The notes beneath the pieces were generated by a model that saw only the letters and a list, made by a program, of their open reading frames with translations, was not told where the DNA came from and made no database searches. Made by a program: the position numbers and the translations under genes. A stretch of 64,000 bases of DNA from Bordetella ansorpii (GTDB lineage: Bacteria > Pseudomonadota > Gammaproteobacteria > Burkholderiales > Burkholderiaceae_B). Shown one piece after another: positions 27,270 through 36,003 of this stretch. Position 1 is the first letter of the stretch. Each line of letters starts with the position of its first letter. The DNA lies in contig NZ_FKIF01000003.1 of NCBI RefSeq assembly GCF_900078705.1, forward strand, positions 1 through 64,000, in the 5' to 3' direction.

Positions 27270-29948
27270 ATGCCCTCTGTATTCCAGCTCTCCGGCGACA
27301 CCATCCGCTACTTCGACATCGCCGCCGCGGCCCGCGGCCACGCGGTGGATCTGGCGGCCTTGCCGTACGTCATCCGCGTGCTGTGGGAAAACCTGGGTCG
27401 CAGCCAGCAATGGGGCCTGCCCGTGGCGGACGCGGAGATCGGCGCCGTGGCGCAATGGCGCGAGCGCACGGGAGCCGACCTGCCGTTGCGCGTGGCGCGC
27501 GTCATCCTGCCCGACTCCAGCGGCCTGCCGGTGCTGCAGGACCTGGCGGCGCTGCGCGACGCCGTGGCGCAGCAGGGCGGCGACCCCGCCACCGTCAATA
27601 CCCGGTTGCCGGTCGACCTGATCGTCGACCACTCGCTGCAGGTGGACCACTGGGGCAGCGACCAGGCGGCGGCGGGCAACCTGGCGCGCGAGTTCGAACG
27701 CAATGCCGAACGCTACCGCTTCCTGAAGTGGGCGCAGCAGGCGTTCCAGGGCCTGCGCGTGTTTCCGCCGGGCACCGGCATCATCCACCAGGTCAATCTC
27801 GAACACATCGCGCCGGTCGTGGCGCGCGCCGAACGCGACGGCGAAACCTGGGCCTATCCCGATTTCGTGATCGGCGGCGACTCGCACACGCCGATGGTCA
27901 ACGCGCTGGGCGTGCTGGGCTGGGGCGTGGGCGGCATCGACGCCGAAGCCGCCCTGCTGGGCCAGGCCTACACCTTCCCCGTGCCCGAAGTGGTGGGCGT
28001 GCGCCTGACCGGCAAGATCGCCGCGCCGGCCGTCACCACCGACGCGGCGCTGCTGATCACCGAAACCCTGCGCCGCGCGAACGTGGCCGGCTGCATGGTC
28101 GAGTTCTTCGGTCCGGCCATCGCCGGGCTGAGCGTGCCCGAGCGCGCCACCATCGCCAACATGTCGCCCGAATACGGCGCCACCTGTGGTTTCTTCCCCG
28201 TGGACGCGGGCACGCTGGCCTACCTGCGCCACACCGACCGCAGCGCCGGACAGACCGCGCTGATCGAAGCGTATTGCCGCGCCAACAGCCTGCTGCGCGA
28301 ACCGGGCTCGCCCGATCCCACGTATTCGCGCGTGATCGAGATCGACCTGTCGGCCGCCCGCCCCAGCGTGGCCGGCCCGCGCCGCCCGCAGGACCGCATG
28401 CCGATCGGCCGCGTGCCCGCCGACTTCGCCGAGCGCCTGCCGCTGCCGCTGAAGGAAGGCGGCTTCGGCGTCGATCCCGCCCGCGGCGCCGGCCCGCTGC
28501 GCCACGGCTCGGTCGTGCTGGCCGCCATCACGTCGTGCACCAACACCTCGAATCCGGCCGTCATGCTGGCGGCCGGCCTGGTGGCGCAGAAGGCGGTGGC
28601 GCGCGGCCTGAAGCCGGCGGCATGGGTCAAGACCTCGCTGGCGCCGGGCTCGCGCGTGGTCACCGGCTATCTGCGCGACGCGGGCCTGCTGCCCGCGCTG
28701 GAAGCCCTGGGTTTCCACGTGATCGGCTACGGCTGCACCACCTGTGGCGGCAAGTCCGGTCCGCTGGCCGAGGGCGTGCCCCAGGCCATCGAGTCGGGCG
28801 AACTGGTCGCGGCCGCCGTGCTGTCGGGCAACCGCAATTTCGAAGGCCGCATCCACAAGCTGATCCGCGCCAACTACATCACCTCGCCGCCCATGGTGGT
28901 GGCCTATGCGCTGGCCGGCCGCATCGACCTGGACCTGGAAACCGAACCGCTGGGCGCCGACGCCGGCGGCGCACCGGTGTATCTGCGCGACGTCTGGCCC
29001 ACGCCCGAGGAAATCGCCGCGCTGCTGCCGCTGGCGCAGAACCGCGAAGCCTTCCTGCGCATCTACGCCGGCGACGCCGGCGAAGACGAATCGCGGTTGT
29101 GGCGCCAGATGCAGGCGCCCGAAGGGCTGCGCTTCCCGTGGGATCCCGATTCGCACTACCTGATCGAACCGCCCTTCTTCAAGCAGGCCGGCGACGGCGA
29201 CGCGCTGACGCGCCTGGCAAAGCAGTTGCGCGGCGCGCGCGTGCTGGCCGCGTTCGGCGATTCGCTGACCACGGATCACATTTCTCCGGGCGGAGAAATC
29301 CCGCAGGACTCGCCGGCGGGCCGCTACCTGATGGACGCGGGCATCGCGCCGCGCGACTTCAACACCTACGTGGCGCGCCGCTGCAACTTCGAAGTGATGA
29401 CGCGCGCGACCTTCGCCAACATCCGCGTGAAGAACCTGCTGGTGCCCGAGGTCGAGGGCGGCGTCACGCGCCACTTCCCCGACGGCGCGCGGATGAGCAT
29501 CTTCGACGCCTCGCGCGCCTACGAGGCCGAGGGCGTCGGCACCCTCGTGCTGGCCGGCAAGGAATACGGCACGGGCAGCAGCCGCGACTGGGCCGCGAAG
29601 GGCTCGGCGCTGCTGGGCGTGCGGGCGGTGATCGCCGAATCGTTCGAACGCATCCACCGCGCCAACCTGATCGGCATGGGCATCCTGCCGTTGGCCTTCC
29701 TGCCCGGCCAGGGCTGGCGCCAGTTCGGCCTGACCGGCGCGGAGATCTACACCGTAAGCGGCGTGGAACAGGCCTTGCGCCAGGGCACGCCGGTGCGCGT
29801 GGTGGCCGAAGGCGGGCAGGGCCGCCTCGAATTCGAGGCCGTGCCGCAGGTGCTGACGCAGGCCGAACGCGAGCTGCTGGCCGACGGCGGCATCCCCGCC
29901 CAGGTGCTCAGGCATTTCCTGGCCGAAGGCGCGCAGGCGCACGCCTAG
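27270..29948 (+). CDS. AcnA-type aconitase paralogue, divergent
   Basis: 892 aa, AcnA size and domain order. Cluster cysteines C423 (TSCTNTSNP), C489 and C492 (GCTTC) keep the AcnA spacing, substrate arginines R522/R527 are in SGNRNFEGR, and GTGSSRDWAAKG is intact, so a [4Fe-4S] hydro-lyase is expected. Two invariant AcnA stretches are altered: TTCIGNSG is TTCGGKSG (493-497), and RRGNHEVM is RRCNFEVM (703-710), replacing Gly and His by Cys705 and Phe707. It may act on cis-aconitate or a related tricarboxylate. First gene of a plus-strand operon with the amidohydrolase (43-bp gap), amidase and GTPase. Confidence 0.9.
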   Translation: MPSVFQLSGDTIRYFDIAAAARGHAVDLAALPYVIRVLWENLGRSQQWGLPVADAEIGAVAQWRERTGADLPLRVARVILPDSSGLPVLQDLAALRDAVAQQGGDPATVNTRLPVDLIVDHSLQVDHWGSDQAAAGNLAREFERNAERYRFLKWAQQAFQGLRVFPPGTGIIHQVNLEHIAPVVARAERDGETWAYPDFVIGGDSHTPMVNALGVLGWGVGGIDAEAALLGQAYTFPVPEVVGVRLTGKIAAPAVTTDAALLITETLRRANVAGCMVEFFGPAIAGLSVPERATIANMSPEYGATCGFFPVDAGTLAYLRHTDRSAGQTALIEAYCRANSLLREPGSPDPTYSRVIEIDLSAARPSVAGPRRPQDRMPIGRVPADFAERLPLPLKEGGFGVDPARGAGPLRHGSVVLAAITSCTNTSNPAVMLAAGLVAQKAVARGLKPAAWVKTSLAPGSRVVTGYLRDAGLLPALEALGFHVIGYGCTTCGGKSGPLAEGVPQAIESGELVAAAVLSGNRNFEGRIHKLIRANYITSPPMVVAYALAGRIDLDLETEPLGADAGGAPVYLRDVWPTPEEIAALLPLAQNREAFLRIYAGDAGEDESRLWRQMQAPEGLRFPWDPDSHYLIEPPFFKQAGDGDALTRLAKQLRGARVLAAFGDSLTTDHISPGGEIPQDSPAGRYLMDAGIAPRDFNTYVARRCNFEVMTRATFANIRVKNLLVPEVEGGVTRHFPDGARMSIFDASRAYEAEGVGTLVLAGKEYGTGSSRDWAAKGSALLGVRAVIAESFERIHRANLIGMGILPLAFLPGQGWRQFGLTGAEIYTVSGVEQALRQGTPVRVVAEGGQGRLEFEAVPQVLTQAERELLADGGIPAQVLRHFLAEGAQAHA

Positions 29949-29991
29949 GATCCTTTTTCAACATCAACGCTTGCCCGCAAGCCGGAACCCC

Positions 29992-31353
29992 ATGTCCCTG
30001 GATCTCGTACTGACCAACGCCCAACTGATGCTGCCCGGACAGGGCCTGACCCTCGGCGCGTTGGGCGTGAAGAACGGCCGCATCGCCGTCATCGCCGCCC
30101 ACGGCGCCGACCTCGGCGCCGCCGCCCAGACCATCGATTGCGGCGGCCTGTGGGTGCTGCCCGGCGTGATCGATCCGCACGTGCACTTCGGCTTCGGCTC
30201 GCCCGAGACCGACTTCGAGACCGAGGCGCGCACCGCCGCGCTGGGCGGCACGACCTCGGTGCTGTCGTTCCACCGATCGAAGGACATCCGCGAATCCTGC
30301 GATGCCGCGCGCGATCGCGGCGAGCGCCAGAGCTGCATCGACTTCGGCTTTCACTTCGGCATCACCAGCCAGTTGCACGTCCAGACCCTGGAAGAGATCT
30401 CCAGCCGGTTCGGCGTGAACTCGTACAAGCTGTACATGATGTACAAGGGCGCGGCGGGCCTGTCCAAGGGCTTCACCGACATCGACGACGGCCTGCTGTT
30501 CGAGGCGCTGCGCGCCACCGCTCGCATCCCGGGCGCGATCCTGGGCGTGCATTGCGAGAACGTCGAGGTGATCCCCGTGCTGCGCGATCCGCTGCGCGCG
30601 GCCGGCCGCGACGACCTGAAGGCCTGGAACGAACAGAGTCCGGACTTCCTGGAGGCCGAGAACGTGCACCGCGTGTGCTATTTCGCCTCGAAGACGCACA
30701 CGCCGGTCAACATCGTCCACCTGAGCAGCCGCGAAGCCCTGGACGAGGTGCGCCGCCACCGCCGCCGCGGCACGGATCCCATCTATGTGGAAACCTGCCC
30801 GCACTACCTGTTCCTGAACGACGAATCGCCCGCCGGCCCCTACGCCAAGGTGAACCCGCCCGTGCGCGGCCAGGACGACGTCGAGGCCATGTGGGAAGGC
30901 GTGCTGGACGGCTCCATCACCACCGTGGGCTCGGACCACGTGCCGCGCAAGCGCGAGACCAAGGACAAGGACATCTGGGCGGCCAGCAACGGCTTCCCCG
31001 GCACGGGCATGATCCTGCCGATCCTGCTGCACGAGGGCTATCACCGCCGCGGCGTGCCGCTTGCGCGCCTGGTCGAGATTGCCTCGGCCACGTCCGCCCG
31101 CCTCTACAACATGCCGTCCAAGGGCGGCATCGTGGTGGGCCGCGACGCCGACCTGCTGATCGTCGACCCCGACCTCGAACGCACCGTGAACCCCGCCGAG
31201 CTGCAGTCGCACGCCGACTACTCGCCGTACGAAGGCATGACGCTGAAGGGCTGGCCCGTCCGCACGCTGGTGCGCGGCCGCACCGTCATGCAGGACGGCC
31301 GCATCACCGACGACGCGCGCGCCCATCCCGGCGGCCGTTTCCTGCGCCGCTGA
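29992..31353 (+). CDS. Cyclic amidohydrolase (dihydropyrimidinase/hydantoinase-like)
   Basis: 453 aa. Binuclear-metal ligands of the family are all visible: H63-x-H65 (DPHVHF), K146 as the carbamylated lysine (SYKLYMMYKG), H187 (VHCEN), H243 (IVHLSS) and D315 (GSDHVP). The spacing equals that of dihydropyrimidinase/imidase, which open cyclic ureides or cyclic imides to an N-carbamoyl acid or half-amide. The ATG at 29992 follows a weak GGAA; a TTG at 29971 is possible. The gene sits between an aconitase paralogue and an isochorismatase-fold amidase, implying ring opening followed by removal of the amide nitrogen. Confidence 0.88.
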   Translation: MSLDLVLTNAQLMLPGQGLTLGALGVKNGRIAVIAAHGADLGAAAQTIDCGGLWVLPGVIDPHVHFGFGSPETDFETEARTAALGGTTSVLSFHRSKDIRESCDAARDRGERQSCIDFGFHFGITSQLHVQTLEEISSRFGVNSYKLYMMYKGAAGLSKGFTDIDDGLLFEALRATARIPGAILGVHCENVEVIPVLRDPLRAAGRDDLKAWNEQSPDFLEAENVHRVCYFASKTHTPVNIVHLSSREALDEVRRHRRRGTDPIYVETCPHYLFLNDESPAGPYAKVNPPVRGQDDVEAMWEGVLDGSITTVGSDHVPRKRETKDKDIWAASNGFPGTGMILPILLHEGYHRRGVPLARLVEIASATSARLYNMPSKGGIVVGRDADLLIVDPDLERTVNPAELQSHADYSPYEGMTLKGWPVRTLVRGRTVMQDGRITDDARAHPGGRFLRR

Positions 31354-31388
31354 CCCCCGCCGCACCGATTATCCGAAGAGGCAATGCC

Positions 31389-32117
31389 ATGAGCGAAAAC
31401 AAACGAATCTGGGATGACTTCCTGACCGAACGCGACAAGCTGGTCCTGGCGCAGGCCGGCTACGGCAAGCGCGGCGGCTTCGGCAAGCGGCCCGCGCTGT
31501 TCATCATCGACGTGCAGTACAACTTCTGCGGCGACACGCCCGAGGACATCCTCGAAGGCCTGAAGCAGTACCGCACGCACTGCGGCAGGGAAGCCTGGGA
31601 CGCCGTGGCCCACATGGTGCCGCTGCTGGAAATGGCCCGCGAGAAGAACATCCCCGTGTTCTATACCGAAAGCGGCCGCCGTCCCGACCTGCTGGACAGC
31701 GGCGTGCAGGTGGGCAAGAACCACCGCGGCGGCGAGAAGACGGTGGTGGCCAACACGCACGCCACGCAGACCGTCGAACCGCTGGCGCCGCGCCCGCAGG
31801 ACATCCGCATCTCCAAGCAGAAGCCGTCCTGCTTCTTCGGCACCATCTTCATGAGCCACCTGAACTTCCTGGACGTGGACACGCTGATCCTGGTGGGCTG
31901 CACCAGCTCGGGCTGCCTGCGCGCCACGGCCGTCGATGCGTACTCGTACAACTTCAAGGTCATCATCCCCGAGGAAGCGGCATTCGACCGTTTCCAGGCC
32001 AGCCACGCCATCAACCTGTTCGACCTGAACTGCAAGTACGCCGACGTGATCCCCAGCAAGGAAGTCGGCGACTACCTGGCGAGCCTGCCGGCCCCGGCCG
32101 CCGCGCAGGCCGAGTAA
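31389..32117 (+). CDS. Isochorismatase-fold amidohydrolase (N-carbamoylsarcosine amidase/maleamate amidase-like)
   Basis: 242 aa. The cysteine hydrolase triad is Asp41 (IIDVQYNFCG), Lys143 (ISKQKPSCFF) and Cys176 (GCTSSGCLRAT), with the usual cis-peptide context before the Cys. Relatives hydrolyse N-carbamoylsarcosine, maleamate or peroxyureidoacrylate. A 35-residue extension precedes the core, as in N-carbamoylsarcosine amidase. It lies 35 bp after the cyclic amidohydrolase with AAGAGG before the ATG, so the two enzymes probably act in series, releasing ammonia (or carbamate). Confidence 0.88.
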   Translation: MSENKRIWDDFLTERDKLVLAQAGYGKRGGFGKRPALFIIDVQYNFCGDTPEDILEGLKQYRTHCGREAWDAVAHMVPLLEMAREKNIPVFYTESGRRPDLLDSGVQVGKNHRGGEKTVVANTHATQTVEPLAPRPQDIRISKQKPSCFFGTIFMSHLNFLDVDTLILVGCTSSGCLRATAVDAYSYNFKVIIPEEAAFDRFQASHAINLFDLNCKYADVIPSKEVGDYLASLPAPAAAQAE

Positions 32118-32131
32118 GGCAGGACGGCCCC

Positions 32132-33169
32132 ATGGCGAACATGCAAGGCGCGGCGGCTAGCGCGGCGGCTGGCGCGGCGGCTGGCGCGGGTCCCATCCCG
32201 GTCTATCTGCTGACCGGTTTCCTGGGCAGCGGCAAGACCACGCTGCTGTCCAGGCTGGTGCGCAGCGCGGCGTTCGCCGACACGGCCGTCATCATCAACG
32301 AGTTCGGCCAGGTCGGGCTCGATCATCGCCTGCTGGGTAAAGCCAGCGACGAGGATACCGTGCTGCTGGACTCGGGCTGCCTGTGCTGCGCGCTGAACAG
32401 CTCGCTGCAGGACGGCCTGGAATCGCTGTACTACCGCCGCCTGCGCGGCGAGATCCCGCCGTACGCGCGCATGGTGGTCGAGACCTCGGGCCTGGCCGAT
32501 CCCGCGCCGCTGGTCAACACGCTGGCGGGCGACGCCTCGGTGGCGCGCCACTATCGTTTCGCCGGCGTCATCGCCACGATCGACGCCGTGCACGGCCTGG
32601 CCACGCTGGACGCCTACCGCGAGGCCTCGGCGCAGGCGGCGGTGGCCGACGTGCTGATCGTCACCAAGACCGACCTGTGCGATGCGCAACAGCTCGCGCG
32701 GGTGCGCCAGGCCCTGGCCGCCCTGAACGCGACCGCCCAGGTGCGGCTGGCCAGCGCCGGGACGTCGGAGGGCGAGGACCGCTTCTTCGACGGCATCCCC
32801 GCCACCGGCAGGCTGCCCGTCCGCGCGCCGGGCCAGCCGCCGGCCACGCCGCTGGCGCACGTGCTGCGCTACGGCATCGCCTCTTACATCCTGCGCGTGG
32901 ACCGGCCCGTGAGCTGGAACGGCTACGCGCGCTGGGTGGCCTATCTGCAACGCCACGGCGGCGAGCGCGTGCTGCGCGTGAAAGCCATCCTGGACTTCGC
33001 CGATGGCGAGCGCTACGCCATCCATGGCGTCAGGCACCTGTTCAGCCCGCCGCATGCGCTGGGTCCGGCGGACCCGGCCGCGCCCGAGCGGGCCATCGTC
33101 GTGATCGCCCAGGACATGTCCGCCGACGAAGTGGGCGCGTCGCTGGAAGCATTGCAATCGAGCGGCTAA
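32132..33169 (+). CDS. COG0523 (CobW/ZNG-family) GTPase
   Basis: 345 aa. Walker A GFLGSGKTT (29-37), the NEFG switch (56-59), the metal-binding CLCC (83-86), ETSGLADP (Walker B/G3 region), a TKTD guanine-specificity motif, and a C-terminal CobW_C domain ending about residue 340. Family members are metallochaperones that load Zn, Co or Fe into client enzymes; the neighbouring binuclear-metal amidohydrolase is the obvious client. The N-terminal 20 residues are an Ala/Gly-rich extension encoded by a 12-bp repeat. It lies 14 bp after the amidase gene, last in the operon. Confidence 0.9.
   Translation: MANMQGAAASAAAGAAAGAGPIPVYLLTGFLGSGKTTLLSRLVRSAAFADTAVIINEFGQVGLDHRLLGKASDEDTVLLDSGCLCCALNSSLQDGLESLYYRRLRGEIPPYARMVVETSGLADPAPLVNTLAGDASVARHYRFAGVIATIDAVHGLATLDAYREASAQAAVADVLIVTKTDLCDAQQLARVRQALAALNATAQVRLASAGTSEGEDRFFDGIPATGRLPVRAPGQPPATPLAHVLRYGIASYILRVDRPVSWNGYARWVAYLQRHGGERVLRVKAILDFADGERYAIHGVRHLFSPPHALGPADPAAPERAIVVIAQDMSADEVGASLEALQSSG
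32147..32190 (+). repeat. 12-bp in-frame coding repeat in the GTPase gene
   Basis: GGCGCGGCGGCT is repeated three times (32147-32158, 32159-32170 with one change, 32171-32182), followed by a partial unit. Each unit adds four residues (Gly/Ser-Ala-Ala type) to the N-terminal tail, so copy-number change keeps the frame. Confidence 0.85.
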
Positions 33170-33279
33170 TTTGTTGACAGTTCAATCATAAAGTCGGCTG
33201 CTGCGTATAAACCGCCTTCATTCCTGCCAGTAATTACCCGTAATTCTTGTTTTTTTCGCTGTTGAATTCAGATTCGGCA

Positions 33280-33318
33280 TTTACCGCGGTCAACCTTAGA
33301 TTTATAGTGTTGACACTT
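33280..33318 (+). promoter_or_regulatory. Promoter and operator-like site of tctC
   Basis: TTTACC (33280-33285), 17 bp, TATAGT (33303-33308) is a fair promoter. AGTGTTGACACTT (33306-33318), a palindrome AGTGT-TG-ACACT related to the sites at 26998, 27204 and 36741, overlaps its -10 and start region. A further GTTGACAGTT stands at 33173-33182. Confidence 0.65.
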
Positions 33319-33338
33319 AAATACAAGGGGAATTTTCC

Positions 33339-34349
33339 ATGACGTTCCGCAGCCCTGCGCTTTCCGCGGCCCGGCGCACCGCCCTCCTGACCGGCCTGGC
33401 CGCCGTGGCCCTCGCCCCCTTCGGCCCCGCCTGGGCGCAGGATGCCGCCGCCGGCTTCCCCAAGCACGCCGTCACGCTGGTGGTGCCCTACACCCCCGGC
33501 GGCCCGACCGACCTGACCGGCCGCATCATCGGCGAGGCCCTGTCCAGGAAGTGGGGCCAGCCCGTCATCATCGAGAACCGCCCCGGCGCGGGCGGCAACA
33601 TCGGCTCGGCCATGGTCGCCAAGGCCGCACCCGACGGCTACACCCTGGTGCTGGGCGTCACGGGTTCGCACGCGATCAACAAGTGGCTGTACAAGAACCT
33701 GCCCTACGATCCGCAGAAGGATTTCGAGCCGATCGGCATGGCCGCCATCTACGCCAACGCCATCCTGGCCAATCCGAGCGTGCCCGCCAATACGCTGCAG
33801 GAACTGATCGCGCTGGCCAGGAAAGAGCCGACCAAGTACAGCTACGGCTCGGACGGCAACGGCGCCGCCAGCCACCTGTCGATGGAACTGCTCAAGGCCC
33901 AGGGCAAGTTCGAGATGACCCACATCCCGTACAAGGGCAGCGCGCCGCTGCTCAACGACCTGCTGGGCGGCACCGTGCCGGTGGGCATCACCGGCCTGCC
34001 CTCGGCGCAGCCCTACCTGGCCTCCGGCAAGCTGAAGCTGATCGCCATCACCTCGGCGCGCGACTACAGCGGCAACAACTATCCCACGATCGCCAGCCAG
34101 GGCTTCGCCGGTTTCGATACCGCGGCCTTCTCGGGCATCTTCGCGCCCAAGGGCACGCCCCGCCCGCTGGTCGACAAGATGTCGGCCGACCTGGCCGCGG
34201 TGCTGGGCCAGGCCGACGTGAAGGACAAGATGAACAAGCTCGGCCTGGAAGTGCAGCCGACCACCCCGCAGGAGTTCGCCGCTTTCCAGGCCAGGCAGAT
34301 CGAACAGTGGGGCGAGGCGGTGAAACTGTCGGGCGCTCAGGTCGACTGA
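33339..34349 (+). CDS. tctC: Bug/TctC-family solute-binding protein
   Basis: 336 aa. The signal peptide ends at AWAQ. Bug-family motifs are VVPYTPGGPTDLTGRIIGEAL, PGAGGNIGSAMVAKAAPDGYTL and HIPYKGSAPLLNDLLGG. These periplasmic proteins bind carboxylates or amides through two bridging waters and usually feed TctAB. No TctA or TctB gene is present in the window, so it must use a remote membrane unit; Bordetella relatives have many such orphans. It is cotranscribed with the flavoprotein (3-bp gap) and preceded by AAGGGG. Confidence 0.93.
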   Translation: MTFRSPALSAARRTALLTGLAAVALAPFGPAWAQDAAAGFPKHAVTLVVPYTPGGPTDLTGRIIGEALSRKWGQPVIIENRPGAGGNIGSAMVAKAAPDGYTLVLGVTGSHAINKWLYKNLPYDPQKDFEPIGMAAIYANAILANPSVPANTLQELIALARKEPTKYSYGSDGNGAASHLSMELLKAQGKFEMTHIPYKGSAPLLNDLLGGTVPVGITGLPSAQPYLASGKLKLIAITSARDYSGNNYPTIASQGFAGFDTAAFSGIFAPKGTPRPLVDKMSADLAAVLGQADVKDKMNKLGLEVQPTTPQEFAAFQARQIEQWGEAVKLSGAQVD

Positions 34350-34352
34350 GCC

Positions 34353-35759
34353 ATGGCGATCACCGCAGCGGATACCGCCGTGCCGGACGCCGAGTTCGAC
34401 GTGCTGGTCATCGGCGCGGGGGGCTGCGGCCTGGCCGCGGCCCTGGCCGCGCATGACGCCAACCCGGCCCTGTCGATCGCCGTGGTCGAGAAGGCGGATC
34501 GCCTGCAGGGCAACACCATGTTGTCCAGCGGATCGATTCCCGCGGCCGGCACCCGCATGCAGCGCCAGGCCGGCCTGCACGACAGCGCCGGCGACTTCGT
34601 CGCAGACCTGCGCCGCATCGCCGGCCCGCACGAGATGCCCGCCCTGACCGAGCGCCTGGCGGACGTCTCGGCCGAACTGGTCGAATGGCTGGTGGACCGC
34701 GCCCACGCGACGCTGACGCTGGTCGAGACCTACAAGCACATCGGCCATCGCCAGTACCGCCTGCACTCGCCGCCCTCCCGGCGCGGCGCCGACCTGATGG
34801 CCGACCTGGCGCGCACGCTGGACGAACGCGGCATCCCGATGGCGTTCGGCAATCCCGCCGTCGAGCTGCTGGCCGGACCGGATGGCTCGGTGCTGGGCGC
34901 GGTCACGCAGACGCCGGACGGCACGCGCACCGTCATCGCGGCCCGCGCGGTGATCCTGTCCACCAACGGCTTCGGCGCCAACCGGCAGCTGATCTCGCGG
35001 TTCTGCCCCGAACTGTCGGGCGCTCCCTACGGCGGCGCCACGGGCAGCGAAGGCGAGGCGGTGATCTGGGGCGAGGCCCTGGGCGCGGCGCTGGCCAACA
35101 TGGGCGCCTACCAGGCGCATGCCAGCCTGGCGGAGCCGCATGGGTCGCTGGTCACGTGGACCGTGGTCGAGAAAGGCGGCATCGTGGTGGACGGCCAGGG
35201 CCGGCGCTTCGGCGACGAAAGCATGGGGTACTCGGCCTTCGCCGCGCTGGAACTGGACCGCACGGGTCCGTTCTACGTGGTGGCCGACGCCCGCGTGCGC
35301 GACGCCACGGCGGCGGGCCAGGAAGAGTACGCGGAACTGGTGCGGCACAACGGCGTGCTGCAGGCGGACGATGCCGCGTCGCTGGCGGCCAGGCTGGGCC
35401 TGCCGGCCGATGCGCTGGCGGCCTCGCTGCGGGATGCCGCCTCGGCGGCGCGCGGCGAGCAGGCCGACGCCTTCGGCCGCGCGCACTGGGGCCTGGGCGC
35501 CTTGCAGGCGCCCTACACGGCCACCCGCATCGGCCCGGCGCTGTTCCACACGCAGGGCGGGTTGCGCGTCGACGGCGACGGCCGCGTGCTGCGCGCGGAC
35601 GGCTCGGCCATCCCCGGGCTGTATGCGGGCGGCGGCGCTGCGGCGGGCATCAGCGGCAACCAGGGCAGCAAAGGGTATATGTCAGGCAATGGCCTGTTGG
35701 CGGCATTGGGGCTGGGCTATCTCGCCGGCCGGGCCGCCGCGCGCGACATGCGGGCCTGA
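34353..35759 (+). CDS. Fumarate-reductase/tricarballylate-dehydrogenase-like FAD protein
   Basis: 468 aa. The FAD Rossmann motif GAGGCGLAAAL (21-31) is followed by VVEKADRLQGNT, a substrate-cap domain, and the C-terminal FAD loop AGGGAAAGISGNQGSKGYMSGNG. The layout is that of soluble flavocytochrome-type dehydrogenases (fumarate reductase, KsdD, TcuA), which form or reduce a C=C bond next to a carboxyl or keto group. There is no covalent-FAD His motif or heme domain. Its 3-bp spacing to the binding-protein gene suggests it acts on the imported compound or a product of it. Tricarballylate to cis-aconitate is one possibility. Confidence 0.85.
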   Translation: MAITAADTAVPDAEFDVLVIGAGGCGLAAALAAHDANPALSIAVVEKADRLQGNTMLSSGSIPAAGTRMQRQAGLHDSAGDFVADLRRIAGPHEMPALTERLADVSAELVEWLVDRAHATLTLVETYKHIGHRQYRLHSPPSRRGADLMADLARTLDERGIPMAFGNPAVELLAGPDGSVLGAVTQTPDGTRTVIAARAVILSTNGFGANRQLISRFCPELSGAPYGGATGSEGEAVIWGEALGAALANMGAYQAHASLAEPHGSLVTWTVVEKGGIVVDGQGRRFGDESMGYSAFAALELDRTGPFYVVADARVRDATAAGQEEYAELVRHNGVLQADDAASLAARLGLPADALAASLRDAASAARGEQADAFGRAHWGLGALQAPYTATRIGPALFHTQGGLRVDGDGRVLRADGSAIPGLYAGGGAAAGISGNQGSKGYMSGNGLLAALGLGYLAGRAAARDMRA

Positions 35760-35763
35760 CATC

Positions 35764-35786
35764 CAGGCCCGCGCCCTGCGGGCCTG
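35764..35786 (+). terminator. Hairpin after the flavoprotein gene
   Basis: Perfect 9-bp arms CAGGCCCGC and GCGGGCCTG with loop GCCCT begin five bases past the stop codon. There is no T-run, so it is probably a weak or Rho-aided end. Confidence 0.45.
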
Positions 35787-35897
35787 AAAGCAAAGGACTG
35801 GGCAAGTACGGCGAAGGTGCCCCAGTCCGGTGTCCCCTGGACACCGAGCCGTCTGGCGCCAGCAGGCATGCCGGCGCCGGACAACCGGCCGCGACAG

Positions 35898-35939
35898 CCC
35901 GGGCCATCGGCGCTTCATCGGAAGCGGCGATGGCCCGGG
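35898..35939. terminator. Large inverted repeat between converging genes
   Basis: Nineteen-base arms (35898-35916 and 35921-35939) pair with a single mismatch around a 4-nt ATCG loop; the outer part is CCCGGGCCATCG / CGATGGCCCGGG. It lies between the plus-strand flavoprotein gene and the minus-strand gntR, and could stop transcription from both sides. Confidence 0.6.
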
Positions 35940-36003
35940 GGCCTTTGCAGAACAAGCGGCCAGCGCGCCGGCAAGCGCTCCCAGCCGGGGCCGGGCAGCC
36001 CTT

